A stretch of DNA of 64,000 nt from assembly GCA_963712955.1 (NCBI GenBank), contig CAVQKF010000014.1, positions 1-64,000 on the forward strand, read 5' to 3'. Below are positions 47,096 to 55,255 of this stretch, piece after piece. Every line of letters starts with the position of its first letter. Positions within the stretch are counted from its first letter, which is position 1. The stretch is from DATFVJ01 sp963712955. Its GTDB lineage: Bacteria; Actinomycetota; Actinomycetes; Streptosporangiales; Streptosporangiaceae. The notes under the pieces are model-generated. The model ran no database searches, had not been told where the DNA came from, and saw only the letters and a list, made by a program, of their open reading frames with translations. The translations under genes were made by a program, and so were the position numbers.

Positions 47096-48565
47096 ATGGA
47101 GTTTCGAATCCTCGGCCCGCTGGATGTCCGGGCGGATAACAGTGAGCAGGTTGCTGTCTCGCGGCCACGCCAGCGTGCGGCCCTATGCGTGCTGTTATTG
47201 TGGGCGAACCATCCTCTTACCGCTGAAACGCTGAGCAACGCCCTTTGGGGCGACGACCCACCCGGCGATCCACGCGGGGCGCTGAAGAGCTGCGCTTACA
47301 GCCTTCGAAAGGTGCTGGGTCCTGATAATCGTCTGCGTACACATTCCGTCGGGTACGTTTTCCAGCTCCGCCGTGATGATCTACTGGACCTGCGGCTCTT
47401 TCGCGACCTGACGCTCCGCGGCCGCCGGGCGCTGAGTCTCAACGACCATGCGGCGGCGGCCCACCTGCTGCGGCAGGCGCTCGACCAGTGGAGCGAGCCT
47501 TATTTGGTCGATTTCCCCACCACCGTGGCTGTTAATGCAGAAGCGGCGGCGCTCCTCGAGCAGCGAAACATCGCTCAGGAGGCTCTGGTGGAGGCGCGGC
47601 TGGCCCTCGGCCAGCACGACGATCTGATCCCGGAACTCCGCGCGTTGGCGGCCGCCGATCCGATGCGCGAGCGCAGGTGGGCGCAGCTGATGACCGGCCT
47701 CTACCGCTCTGGTCGGCAGGCGGAAGCGCTGCACGCGTATAGACAGGCACGGACCGTTCTCATCGAAGAGTGCGGGATCGATCCCGGCCCCGCACTCCAG
47801 CAACTCCAGCAGCAGATATTGGCACGCGATCCGGCACTGAACCTGCCCGCGATCAGAGCGGCAGGGCCGCGCGCTCGTGGCCACCTGAACGTGGTCCCCC
47901 CGCCCGTGACGACCGGATGGTCCTGGCCTGCTGGCGCGCTTGCCGACGGCTGGCACGACGACCCCGGCACCGCCCCACTGCTGCGCGACCGCGCCACCAC
48001 CGACACCGCCGAGCCTGTCCGGCAGACCGCGATACAGGCACTTGCCGACGGCTGGCACGACGACCCCGCCACCGCCCCACTGCTGCGCGACCGCGCCACC
48101 ACCGACACCGCCGAGCCTGTCCGGCAGACCGCGATACAGGCACTTGCCGACGGCTGGCACGACGACCCCGCCACCGCCCCACTGCTGCGCGACCGCGCCA
48201 CCACCGACACCGCCGAGACTGTCCGGCAGACCGCGATACAGGCACTTGCCGACAGCTGGCACGACGACCCCGCCACCGCCCCACTGCTGCGCGACCGCGC
48301 CACCACCGACACCGCCGAAGCTGTCCGGCAGACCGCGATACAGGCACTTGCCGACAGCTGGCACGACGACCCCGCCACCGCCCCACTGCTGCGCGACCAC
48401 GCCACCACCGACACCGCCGAAGCTGTCCGGCAGACCGCGATACAGGCACTTGCCGACGGCTGGCACGACGACCCCGCCACCGCCCCACTGCTGCGCGACC
48501 ACGCCACCACCGACACCGCCGAAGCTGTCCGGCAGACCGCGATACAGGCACTTGCCGCCGGCTAG
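47096..48565 (+). CDS. SARP-type regulator with C-terminal HEAT-like repeat array
   Basis: A 489-residue protein. Residues 1-95 are an OmpR-type winged helix (MEFRILGPLDVRADNSEQVA, then LSNALWGDDPPGDPRGALKS). Residues ~100-265 are the BTAD domain (LRLFRDLTLRGRRALSLNDH; TGLYRSGRQAEALHAYRQAR). The C-terminus, instead of an NB-ARC ATPase, is six near-identical 34-residue HEAT-like units (ADGWHDDPATAPLLRDRATT and EPVRQTAIQAL). SARPs activate antibiotic clusters. It is divergent from FAAL-PKS-NRPS and is the obvious pathway-specific activator. A gggg-rich RBS precedes ATG 47096. The repeat array probably serves as a protein- or ligand-binding scaffold. Confidence 0.9.
   Translation: MEFRILGPLDVRADNSEQVAVSRPRQRAALCVLLLWANHPLTAETLSNALWGDDPPGDPRGALKSCAYSLRKVLGPDNRLRTHSVGYVFQLRRDDLLDLRLFRDLTLRGRRALSLNDHAAAAHLLRQALDQWSEPYLVDFPTTVAVNAEAAALLEQRNIAQEALVEARLALGQHDDLIPELRALAAADPMRERRWAQLMTGLYRSGRQAEALHAYRQARTVLIEECGIDPGPALQQLQQQILARDPALNLPAIRAAGPRARGHLNVVPPPVTTGWSWPAGALADGWHDDPGTAPLLRDRATTDTAEPVRQTAIQALADGWHDDPATAPLLRDRATTDTAEPVRQTAIQALADGWHDDPATAPLLRDRATTDTAETVRQTAIQALADSWHDDPATAPLLRDRATTDTAEAVRQTAIQALADSWHDDPATAPLLRDHATTDTAEAVRQTAIQALADGWHDDPATAPLLRDHATTDTAEAVRQTAIQALAAG
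47936..48547 (+). repeat. 102-bp tandem repeat, six copies
   Basis: Copies begin at 47936, 48038, 48140, 48242, 48344 and 48446, with a partial seventh from 48548 to the stop. Each encodes 34 residues. The copies differ by only a few bases (for example D-G-W versus D-S-W, DRA versus DHA, EP versus EA or ET), so expansion or gene conversion is recent. The near identity also makes copy number liable to assembly error. Confidence 0.97.
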
Positions 48566-48673
48566 CACGCGCCGTCCCCGCCGGACATGCAGATTTGCCC
48601 GCTATACCCTCTCGCCGACGGCGCCGGAGCTGCTCGCGCTGGAGGCGACGATGTCGAGATCCTTCGGACTGAG

Positions 48674-48711
48674 GACGTCCAGGTCGGCCGGCGCGGGCCG
48701 ACCTGGACGTC
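48674..48711. terminator. 16-bp stem, 6-base loop bidirectional terminator
   Basis: gacgtccaggtcggcc at 48674-48689 and its exact reverse complement at 48696-48711 flank the loop ggcgcg. The hairpin lies between the SARP gene and the convergent katG stop at 48716. It is strong enough to terminate transcription from both sides. Confidence 0.88.
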
Positions 48712-48715
48712 ATGA

Positions 48716-50944
48716 TCAGACGAGGTCGAACCGGTCGAGGTTCATCACCTTGTCCCACGCCGCGACGAAGTCGTTCACGAACTTCTCCTTCGCGTCATCG
48801 CTCGCGTAGACCTCCGCGAGCGCGCGCAGCTCGGAGTTCGACCCGAAGACGAGGTCGGCACGGCTGCCGGTCCACTTGACCTCGCCCGTGGCGGCGTCGC
48901 GGCCCTCGAACGTGTTCGCGTCCTCGGACGTCGCCTTCCACGTCGTGCCCATGTCGAGCAGGTTGACGAAGAAGTCGTTGGTCAGCGACCCGGGGGTCGT
49001 GGTGAAGACGCCGAGCGGCGACTGCTGGTAGTTCGCGCCCAGGACGCGGAGGCCGCCGACGAGGACCGTCATCTCGGGAGCGCTCAGGGTGAGCAGGTTC
49101 GCCTTGTCGATCAGCAGGTACTCAGCCGGCAGCCGGTTGCCCTTCCCGAGGTAGTTGCGGAACCCGTCGGCGGTCGGCTCGAGCGCGGCGAACGACTCCG
49201 CGTCGGTCTGCTCCTGCGACGCGTCCGCGCGGCCCGGCGTGAAGGGGACCTCGACGTCGAAGCCGGCGTCCTTGGCGGCCTGCTCGACGGCCGCACCACC
49301 AGCGAGCACGATCAGGTCGGCGAGCGAGACCTGCTTGCCGCCGGTCTGGGCGGCGTTGAAGGCCTCCTGGATCCCCTCCAGGGTGCGCAGCACCGTCGCC
49401 AGCTGGTCGGGGTCGTTGACCTCCCACCCGCTCTGCGGCTCGAGGCGGATGCGCGCACCGTTGGCGCCGCCGCGCTTGTCGCTGCCGCGGAAGGACGAGG
49501 CCGACGCCCACGCGGTGGACACGAGCTGGGGCACCGACAGGCCCGAGGCGAGGATCTGGCCCTTGAGGGCGGCGATGTCCTCGGCGTCGATGAGCTCGTG
49601 TGTCACCGCCGGAACGGGGTCCTGCCAGATCAGCGTCTCGGACGGGACCTCCGGGCCGAGGTAGCGCACGACCGGGCCCATGTCGCGATGGGTCAGCTTG
49701 AACCACGCGCGGGCGAAGGCGTCCGCGAACGCATCCTGGTCCGCCATGAAACGCCGCGAGATCGGCTCGTAAATCGGGTCGAACCGGAGCGAGAGGTCGG
49801 TCGTCAGCATCGTCGGGACGCGGCGCTTCGACGGGTCGTGGGCGTCGGGGACGGTACCCGCCCCGGCGCCGTCCTTCGGCTGCCACTGGTGCGCGCCGGC
49901 CGGGCTCTGGGTCAGCTCCCACTCATAACCGAAGAGGATCCGGAAGAAGCTGTTGTCCCAGGTGGTCGGCGTGTCGGTCCACGTGACTTCGAGACCGCTG
50001 GTGATCGCGTCGCCGCCCTTGCCGGTGCCGTAGGTGCTCTTCCAGCCCAGGCCCTGCTGCTCGAGCGGGGCAGCCTCGGGATCGGGGCCGACCGCATCCG
50101 CGGGGCCCGCGCCGTGCGTCTTGCCGAAGGTGTGGCCGCCCGCGATCAGGGCGACCGTCTCCTCGTCGTTCATCGCCATCCGGCGGAACGTCTCACGGAT
50201 GTCGCGGGCCGCGGCGAGCGGGTCCGGGTTGCCGTTCGGGCCCTCCGGGTTGACGTAGATGAGGCCCATCTGGACCGCGCCGAGGGGGTTCTCGAGCTCC
50301 CGGTCGCCGGTGTAGCGCTCGTCGCCGAGCCAGGTGGTCTCGGGACCCCAGTAGACGTCCTCGTCGGGCTCCCAGACGTCCTCGCGGCCGCCGCCGAAGC
50401 CGAAGGTCTTGAAGCCCATCGACTCCAGGGCGACGTTGCCGGTGAGGATCATGAGGTCGGCCCACGAGATCTTCTGGCCGTACTTCTTCTTGACCGGCCA
50501 CAGCAGCCGGCGGGCCTTGTCGAGGCTGACGTTGTCCGGCCAGCTGTTGAGCGGCGCGAAACGCTGCTGGCCGGCCCCGGCGCCGCCGCGGCCGTCGCTG
50601 ATCCGGTAGGTGCCCGCGCTGTGCCACGCCATCCGGATCATGAGCGGGCCGTAGTGGCCGAAGTCGGCCGGCCACCAGTCCTGCGAGGTCGTCAGCACCT
50701 CCGCGATGTCGCGCTTCACGGCGGCGAGGTCGAGGGTCTTGAACGCCTCGGCGTAGTTGAACTCCTCGCCCATGGGGTTGGCCACGGCGGGGTTCTTGGC
50801 GAGGATCTTCAGGTTGAGCCGGTTCGGCCACCAGTCACGGTTAGCGTCACCCTTGGTGGGGTGCGTGAGGCCGTGCACGACCGGACATCCCCCGCTCTCC
50901 GGGGTCGCGTCTTCGACGACTACTGGATCATGGTTCTCAGACAT
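48716..50944 (-). CDS. katG: catalase-peroxidase
   Basis: A complete 742-residue KatG. The active site is present: R104, W107 and H108 in RMAWHSAGTYR; the covalent adduct partners W107, Y230 (QMGLIYVNPEGP) and M256 (FRRMAMNDE); and the proximal haem ligand H271 (IAGGHTFGKTHGAG). Both halves of the duplicated peroxidase fold are intact. It removes H2O2 in the cytosol and in other actinobacteria also activates isoniazid. It follows furA by 33 bases and is almost certainly co-transcribed with it. The clean 2.2-kb frame contrasts with the many interrupted genes elsewhere in the window. Confidence 0.98.
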   Translation of the reverse strand: MSENHDPVVVEDATPESGGCPVVHGLTHPTKGDANRDWWPNRLNLKILAKNPAVANPMGEEFNYAEAFKTLDLAAVKRDIAEVLTTSQDWWPADFGHYGPLMIRMAWHSAGTYRISDGRGGAGAGQQRFAPLNSWPDNVSLDKARRLLWPVKKKYGQKISWADLMILTGNVALESMGFKTFGFGGGREDVWEPDEDVYWGPETTWLGDERYTGDRELENPLGAVQMGLIYVNPEGPNGNPDPLAAARDIRETFRRMAMNDEETVALIAGGHTFGKTHGAGPADAVGPDPEAAPLEQQGLGWKSTYGTGKGGDAITSGLEVTWTDTPTTWDNSFFRILFGYEWELTQSPAGAHQWQPKDGAGAGTVPDAHDPSKRRVPTMLTTDLSLRFDPIYEPISRRFMADQDAFADAFARAWFKLTHRDMGPVVRYLGPEVPSETLIWQDPVPAVTHELIDAEDIAALKGQILASGLSVPQLVSTAWASASSFRGSDKRGGANGARIRLEPQSGWEVNDPDQLATVLRTLEGIQEAFNAAQTGGKQVSLADLIVLAGGAAVEQAAKDAGFDVEVPFTPGRADASQEQTDAESFAALEPTADGFRNYLGKGNRLPAEYLLIDKANLLTLSAPEMTVLVGGLRVLGANYQQSPLGVFTTTPGSLTNDFFVNLLDMGTTWKATSEDANTFEGRDAATGEVKWTGSRADLVFGSNSELRALAEVYASDDAKEKFVNDFVAAWDKVMNLDRFDLV

Positions 50945-50977
50945 GGGAATCCTTCCGGACTAGGCGGATCACGGTGC

Positions 50978-51415
50978 TCAGGAACTGCGGGCGGTGGAAC
51001 AGTCGGGGCACAGGCCCCAGTAGATGACCTCGGCCTCGTCGATCGAGAAGCCGTGGTCGTCGGACGCGGTCAGGCAGGGCGCCTCGCCGACCGCGCAGTC
51101 GACGTCAGCGACGACACCGCACGACCGGCACACGACGTGGTGGTGGTTGTCCCCGACGCGTCCCTCGAACCGGGCCGGGCTGCCGGCCGGCTCGATGCGG
51201 CGTACGAGTCCCGCCGCGGTGAGCGCGTGGAGGGCGTCATACACGGCTTGAAGGGAGACATGGCCTACGCGATCGCGCACCCCGGAGGCGATCGCCTCGA
51301 CGCCGAGGTGGTCACCGTCCCGGACGGTCTCGAGCAGTGCGACGCGGGCGGCCGTCACCCGCAGGCCGGCACCGCGCAGCTCCTCGGCGGTGGTCGGAGT
51401 CTGGGATGCGGTCAT
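50978..51415 (-). CDS. furA: FurA-type ferric-uptake/peroxide regulator
   Basis: A 145-residue Fur-family repressor. The winged helix spans ELRGAGLRVTAARVALLETV to VGHVSLQAVYDALHALTAAG. The metal-binding region has FEGRVGDNHHHVVCRSCGVV, and a second CxxC sits near the end (GLCPDCS). ATG 51415 (MTASQTPTTAEELR) is the standard start; the open frame upstream is not conserved. In actinobacteria FurA senses peroxide or iron and represses its own operon with katG, which lies just downstream here. Confidence 0.96.
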   Translation of the reverse strand: MTASQTPTTAEELRGAGLRVTAARVALLETVRDGDHLGVEAIASGVRDRVGHVSLQAVYDALHALTAAGLVRRIEPAGSPARFEGRVGDNHHHVVCRSCGVVADVDCAVGEAPCLTASDDHGFSIDEAEVIYWGLCPDCSTARSS

Positions 51416-51419
51416 GGCG

Positions 51420-51475
51420 CCAAACCTACCTTCATAAACACGAACGGTCCAAGACAACGAATGATTCAAGTCTAG
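51420..51475 (-). promoter_or_regulatory. putative furA-katG promoter/operator region
   Basis: Immediately upstream of furA the sequence becomes unusually AT-rich for this window (minus strand cttgaatcattcgttgtc, then gtgtttatgaagg). FurA in actinobacteria binds an AT-rich site at its own promoter, so autoregulation here is likely. The exact box could not be fixed by eye. Confidence 0.4.
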
Positions 51476-51489
51476 TGCCGCGTCAGGCA

Positions 51490-51900
51490 ACGTTTGCCCC
51501 GTTGTGGTGTGAACTCTTCGTGGCTGGCGCCCTCGCCGCTGACCGCGGCCCACTGCCGTCCTGGTTGTGGCTCAGGTTCAGCGGGCCGAACTCGTCATCG
51601 AGGCAGAACACGACTTCAGGGTCATCGGCTCCCGGGGCCACCTCGCGGTCGGCGATCGCATATATAGGTTCTCGATCCGGGCCTTCTTCGCCGCGTAGTG
51701 CGGGTCTGTGGGAGGCCTTCCAGGTTTCAGGCGCTGAGGTGACGCCCTCCTCGCGGAACAGGGTGCACTGGCCCTGGTGGCTGATGTCGTCGACCACCCC
51801 CTCGGCCACCAGGAACTCCGCCAGCTTCGACAGGCTCCAGGTGGAAAACGGCAGGTCATACTCGGCCGGCTGGTTCTGTATGCCAGCGGCTGCTCGCTGC
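51490..51900 (-). mobile_element. IS630-family transposase central fragment, frameshifted
   Basis: Minus-strand frames give DLPFSTWSLSKLAEFLVAEG, then VVDDISHQGQCTLFREEGV. A shift leads to DPHYAAKKARIENLY, and another returns to AIADREVAPGADDPEVVFCL followed by DEFGPLNL, which includes the first DDE aspartate (FCxDEFGPLNL). This is the middle of an IS630 transposase. Both ends are missing and there are at least two frameshifts. It lies just upstream of furA. Confidence 0.75.
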
Positions 51901-51999
51901 GGTGCGGCGACCGCGCTCAGATCAGCGGGTCACCAGACAGAACGGGTGGCCCAACGGGTCCCGGTAAACGCGCCACGGAACGAGTCCTCCGCCAGGGGG

Positions 52000-52383
52000 T
52001 CAGCGCGGGCCGGCCTGGCGCTCGATCTCGCGCTTGATCTCGCTTTCCGAAATCGGCTTGCGCATGTACATGGACAAGCCGCCCGCAGCCGTAAGCAACA
52101 CCCACGCGACGAGCGGGTAGATGATCCAGTAGTTCCACACGTTCGGGATTCCAGAACTCTGGCTGAATCCGTTGGTCGGCCAACCGCCCGCGTTGTGGTA
52201 CTCGGAGGTGGCCCAGATGGCCACGAGAATAATCATGCCGACGGCTCCCACGACGGTACTGATCCAGAAGCGGCGTCTGCGCTCGATCTGCTTGATCGCC
52301 TGCTGGCGAGCGAGCTGTTCGCTGGCGCCAGGAGCATTCGAGTCGCTGTCCCCGGGCGTGTCATGGGAGATGTCATGAAGCAT
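52000..52383 (-). CDS. small 2TM-domain membrane protein
   Basis: The preferred start is ATG 52383, because GGAGGGGG lies six bases before it; in-frame ATGs at 52413 and 52434 lack such a site. The 127-residue protein has an N-terminal soluble part (QAIKQIERRRRFWIST), two transmembrane helices (VVGAVGMIILVAIWA and IIYPLVAWVLLTAAGGLSMY) and a basic C-terminal tail (ISESEIKREIERQ). This matches the 2TM domain family of actinobacterial membrane proteins of unknown role. The RRRRFW segment should be cytosolic. Confidence 0.75.
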   Translation of the reverse strand: MLHDISHDTPGDSDSNAPGASEQLARQQAIKQIERRRRFWISTVVGAVGMIILVAIWATSEYHNAGGWPTNGFSQSSGIPNVWNYWIIYPLVAWVLLTAAGGLSMYMRKPISESEIKREIERQAGPR

Positions 52384-52470
52384 CTCGACCCCCTCCTTCG
52401 GGTTGGGAGTCATCAGGTTCTCTTGATGGCCCACCTCGCTCCTTACCTGCAGGTTCGATCCCCTGACCGT

Positions 52471-52569
52471 GGCCGGGCAGAGCCGTATGTCACCCCGCTG
52501 CCCGGCGAATGGCCCTTCAGACGCTGGCCGGGCAGGGCCCTATGTCACCTGCTGCCCGGCGAATGGCCC
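52471..52569. repeat. tandem hairpin repeat, two copies (REP-like)
   Basis: Two copies of about 45 bases (52471-52515 and 52526-52569, 55-base period) share ggccgggcag...tatgtcacc...ctgcccggcgaatggccc. Within each, gccgggcag and ctgcccggc form a 9-bp stem with a 16-17 base loop containing the conserved tatgtcacc. The layout is that of an intergenic palindromic repeat and lies 90-190 bases upstream of the 2TM gene start. Confidence 0.75.
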
Positions 52570-53061
52570 GACTGATCGTCATCTGCCCGTCACAGCCCAC
52601 AGGAGAATGGCCTTGTCACGGTGCCGCCGGGTATCGGGAACACCACCTTCTTGTCTCCGATCCGCGCGGTCCACAAGGTCGGTATCAGGTTCTGCCAATG
52701 GTCGGTCGCCAGGTAGATCCCGCCCCGCTTGAGTGAGCCTCTGCAGCGCCGGACATTAATAATGCAGGCCCTGCAGGAGCGCGAGAGTACCCAAGACGGC
52801 TACGCTCCGTCCGGGACTTCGCCCGGAAGGAGTGGCCCCTCCGGGGCAGCACAACATCGCGATCTGCCATAGGCGACCGCCGTTTACCCGAGCGGTGGGC
52901 ATCTCCGCTGGCCACGCCCTTTGGTCCCAGCTGGGACGAGGATCTGCGTCGGCCACCGTCTTGACCCGCTCGCCGTATCCGTGTTCACTGCAACGCCAGG
53001 CCTGGGCACCCTATATAGTCCGCAACGGACCAGGCTCTGCGCCCGCTACCTGACACTTCCT
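52570..53061. other. intergenic region, no gene recognised
   Basis: About 490 bases between the hairpin repeats and a small membrane-protein gene. Short open frames are present on both strands but none resembles a known protein. A degenerate third copy of the hairpin repeat (gagaatggcc near 52604) may lie at its left end. Confidence 0.4.
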
Positions 53062-53292
53062 CTAGTCTGCACGGCCCCGACGCCATCGACACCCCCAACG
53101 ACAACTTTTTGTCGATCGGAGAAATCCAAGCTCCTTTTTGTCGATCGGAGAAATCCAAGCTCCTAGCAGTACGACCGCGATGGCCACGAGCTTGAGCACG
53201 GTCCGCCAGAAGATCACCACCCCAGTGGCGATCAGCAGGAAGATCAGTCTTATGGAATCGGGATCTTGCGTTAGTCCGTGAGCGGCGAACAT
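53062..53292 (-). CDS. small single-span membrane protein (C-terminus altered by duplication)
   Basis: ATG 53292 has an excellent GGAGGGAGC site. The 76-residue frame encodes MFAAHGLTQDPDSIRLIFLL, then IATGVVIFWRTVLKLVAIAV and VLLGAW, that is, one or two hydrophobic helices with no signal-peptide cleavage site. The 29-bp tandem duplication at 53105-53162 lies in its 3' part and, not being a multiple of three, changes the reading frame of the tail (SPIDKKELGFLRSTKS). The conserved-looking part ends before the duplication. Function unknown. Confidence 0.6.
   Translation of the reverse strand: MFAAHGLTQDPDSIRLIFLLIATGVVIFWRTVLKLVAIAVVLLGAWISPIDKKELGFLRSTKSCRWGCRWRRGRAD
53105..53162. repeat. 29-bp perfect tandem duplication
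   Basis: Positions 53105-53133 and 53134-53162 are identical and begin ctttttgtcgatcgg. They sit inside the 3' part of the small membrane-protein gene and shift its frame. Confidence 0.95.
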
Positions 53293-53791
53293 GCTCCCTC
53301 CTCACCGGCTGCTGGCAGCCAGGTGGGCCAGGCGGGAACAACTCGCCAAACCAGCCCGGCGCGGCAATGGCACTCGCTGGCCAGGCATGTAAGCTGATCC
53401 TGATCACTGGCCCTTCGCTCCGTTGACGGTCCGGTGACTGGCACGGTCGATGCTCTACCATCGGCCGTGCTTTGTGTCTGCTTGCCTGCTCTTGAGCCCT
53501 CGGCGCCACCGGATGCCGAGGCTGCTGTGTGGTTCTGCGCCTCCTTTCGCTCGTGTGATCCTTCTCGGAGCAAGCCCCCTTGTTCTGCTAGTCGGGCAGA
53601 CTCGGCGGCCGACTGGCTTCCCTACCGTCAGGAAGTGCAGCGGCAGTTTCATCCAGTTTCACTTCCAGAGTGCGGCCTGGGCCTCAACAGTCAATCTGTT
53701 TGGGTAGCGTGCCTTGAAGATCACGAAGTCCAGCTTTACAGTAGGAGGTGCTGTCGCAGTTTGCTGACGTATACGTCGTGGAGCGAGTCAA
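53293..53791. other. intergenic region between divergent genes
   Basis: About 500 bases between the small membrane-protein gene (minus) and the HTH protein gene (plus). It is less GC-rich from about 53640 onward, consistent with promoters for both. No protein-like frame or strong inverted repeat was recognised. Confidence 0.4.
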
Positions 53792-54709
53792 GTGCAGTAC
53801 CGCGAAGTCAAGTTCGGGCAGATGTTGGACACCCTGATCGAGCGCCGCGGGTACAGCCGGAACCGAAAAAAGATCTTGCGGTCACTTGAGATCAGCGCAG
53901 CGGCTCTGTCCCAGTACGTGCGCGAACAGACGCGGCCCAGCTTCCACAAGCTCTTAGCGCTTGCAGACTTCTTCGACGTGCTCTCTCGACTACCTTGTGT
54001 ACGGACAGCCGGCGCGAAGTGAGACGCAGTATGAGCCCGTCGTCCTGTATGTCGATCACGCTCTGGCGGACGTCCAGGCGCGCGGCAGTGCAGTCGGCAC
54101 TCGGCGATCGTCGCCCGCATTGGCCGCGTTCTTGCCGACCGGATCGACGACGTTGCCTCTGAGCTGGCGTCTGCGCCAACGGCGGCGCGAGAGGGTTTGG
54201 TTCAAGACGACGAAATGCTCCGTCTCGAGAGCCATTGCCTCCGCGCAGACATTCTGAGCCTGGACCTCGAGTTCGACGTCATCCAGGTTGGAGGCGGCAT
54301 CGCTGCGGGTCGCTTCCTGCACGTGGTCGCGAACAACCTCCTGTTGGGGTCACGGTACAGATTCCTGGTGCCAAGCGAGGAGCAGGTGCCGGAAAGCGTA
54401 ACTGCCTTCCGTTCCTTGCTCGCTGAACAGGCAGGCGGCGACCAGGTTCACGAGAACTGTGCCTTCCGCTGCACAAAGACGCCCTTGATGATGGGTATTG
54501 CCCTGTATCAGCTCAATGTGGATGTCCTGGAGGCGGCAGAGCCGGCTCTGCAGGCACAGTTCAGTCCTCACATGGATGAGGATGACTGGCTCGGGTGTGT
54601 CATCCGGCCCAACAGCGACTCCAACAGCGACATGCTGATGGACTCAACACATATACGCCGCGCCAAGAGGGCCTTCGAGGCTCTTTGGGCCTCTGGCCAG
54701 CCTCTGTAG
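53792..54709 (+). CDS. helix-turn-helix (XRE-like) protein with large C-terminal domain, two frameshifts
   Basis: The start MQYREVKFGQMLDTLIERRG and the segment SLEISAAALSQYVREQTRPS form a Cro/C1-type HTH (residues ~1-70). One extra C at about 53976 shifts the frame; the continuation is SLDYLVYGQPARSETQYEPV, then VLYVDHALADVQARG. A second shift near 54090-54110 leads into IVARIGRVLADRIDDVASEL and the long final frame QDDEMLRLESHCLRADILSL, IQVGGGIAAGRFLHVVANNL and so on, ending at 54709. The C-terminal ~200 residues are unknown to me. A tRNA-binding-domain protein follows on the same strand, so they may act together. Confidence 0.65.
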
Positions 54710-54775
54710 ATCAAGCCGACGAGTTCGTGGGACCTAGCATGCGGATCGCGGTAACTGGAGTACAGTGCCGGGGCT

Positions 54776-55255
54776 GTGGGGACACGCGGTGTAGTCGTGG
54801 GGCGGGTCGTCAAGGTACGAGCGCATCCGAAGGGCGACCGCATCTGGCTTGCGGATGTCGATCTTGGCGATGGGCATCCGGTCCAGATCGTCTGGGGGGG
54901 TAGGCGAGTCGTCCGACCGAAGAGTCTGGTGCCTGTCGCACCTCCAGGAGCACGCCTCAACGGCACAAGGATCCGTCGAAGGAAATACCGAGGTCAGGCG
55001 TCTAATGGAATGCTCTGCAGCCTCGCCGAACTCGGCTGGGATCCTAATGCGACAGATCGCGTAGCCTTGCTCGCTGCTTCCGCAAATTTGCACCCCGGCA
55101 CCTGCCTTGATGACCGCAACAACGACTGGCAATCAATTATCGCTAATCGGAGAATCGACTGGGGAATCAACGTTCTGACTGCGACAAAGAATGTCTTTTC
55201 CGGAGGATGGCGTATAGGGAATCGCGGCACCTTAGAGCGCGAGCAGATCAGATAG
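54776..55255 (+). CDS. stand-alone tRNA-binding (PheT N-terminal/EMAP-like) domain protein
   Basis: A 159-residue protein. Residues 5-110 match the tRNA-binding OB-fold at the N-terminus of the phenylalanyl-tRNA synthetase beta subunit: VVVGRVVKVRAHPKGDRIWL, then ADVDLGDGHPVQIVWGGRRV, LVPVAPPGARLNGTRI and GQASNGMLCSLAELGW. The rest of PheT is absent. GTG 54776 is used as start; upstream sequence in another frame (MRIAVTGVQCRGCG) may be the true N-terminus if one base is wrong. It lies 66 bases after the HTH protein gene. A free tRNA-binding domain beside a regulator suggests RNA-linked regulation or defence, but this is inference. Confidence 0.7.
   Translation: MGTRGVVVGRVVKVRAHPKGDRIWLADVDLGDGHPVQIVWGGRRVVRPKSLVPVAPPGARLNGTRIRRRKYRGQASNGMLCSLAELGWDPNATDRVALLAASANLHPGTCLDDRNNDWQSIIANRRIDWGINVLTATKNVFSGGWRIGNRGTLEREQIR

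Noticed and set aside
47936..48547. Possible CRISPR array because of six regular repeats
   Set aside because: The units are contiguous 102-bp coding repeats without unique spacers, in frame with the SARP gene, and no cas genes are near.
47381..48568. Long minus-strand open frame of 395 codons through the SARP gene
   Set aside because: It is the antisense of the 102-bp repeat array. Its glycine/valine-rich, repeat-driven composition is an artefact, and the plus-strand SARP and HEAT motifs are clear.
49122..49922. Alternative-frame open reading frames inside katG
   Set aside because: The katG frame is intact with all active-site residues, and the others are shadows.
52440..52470. Possible tRNA, because ggttcgatcccc resembles a T-arm
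   Set aside because: The T-stem has a mismatch and no acceptor, D-arm or anticodon arm can be folded around it.
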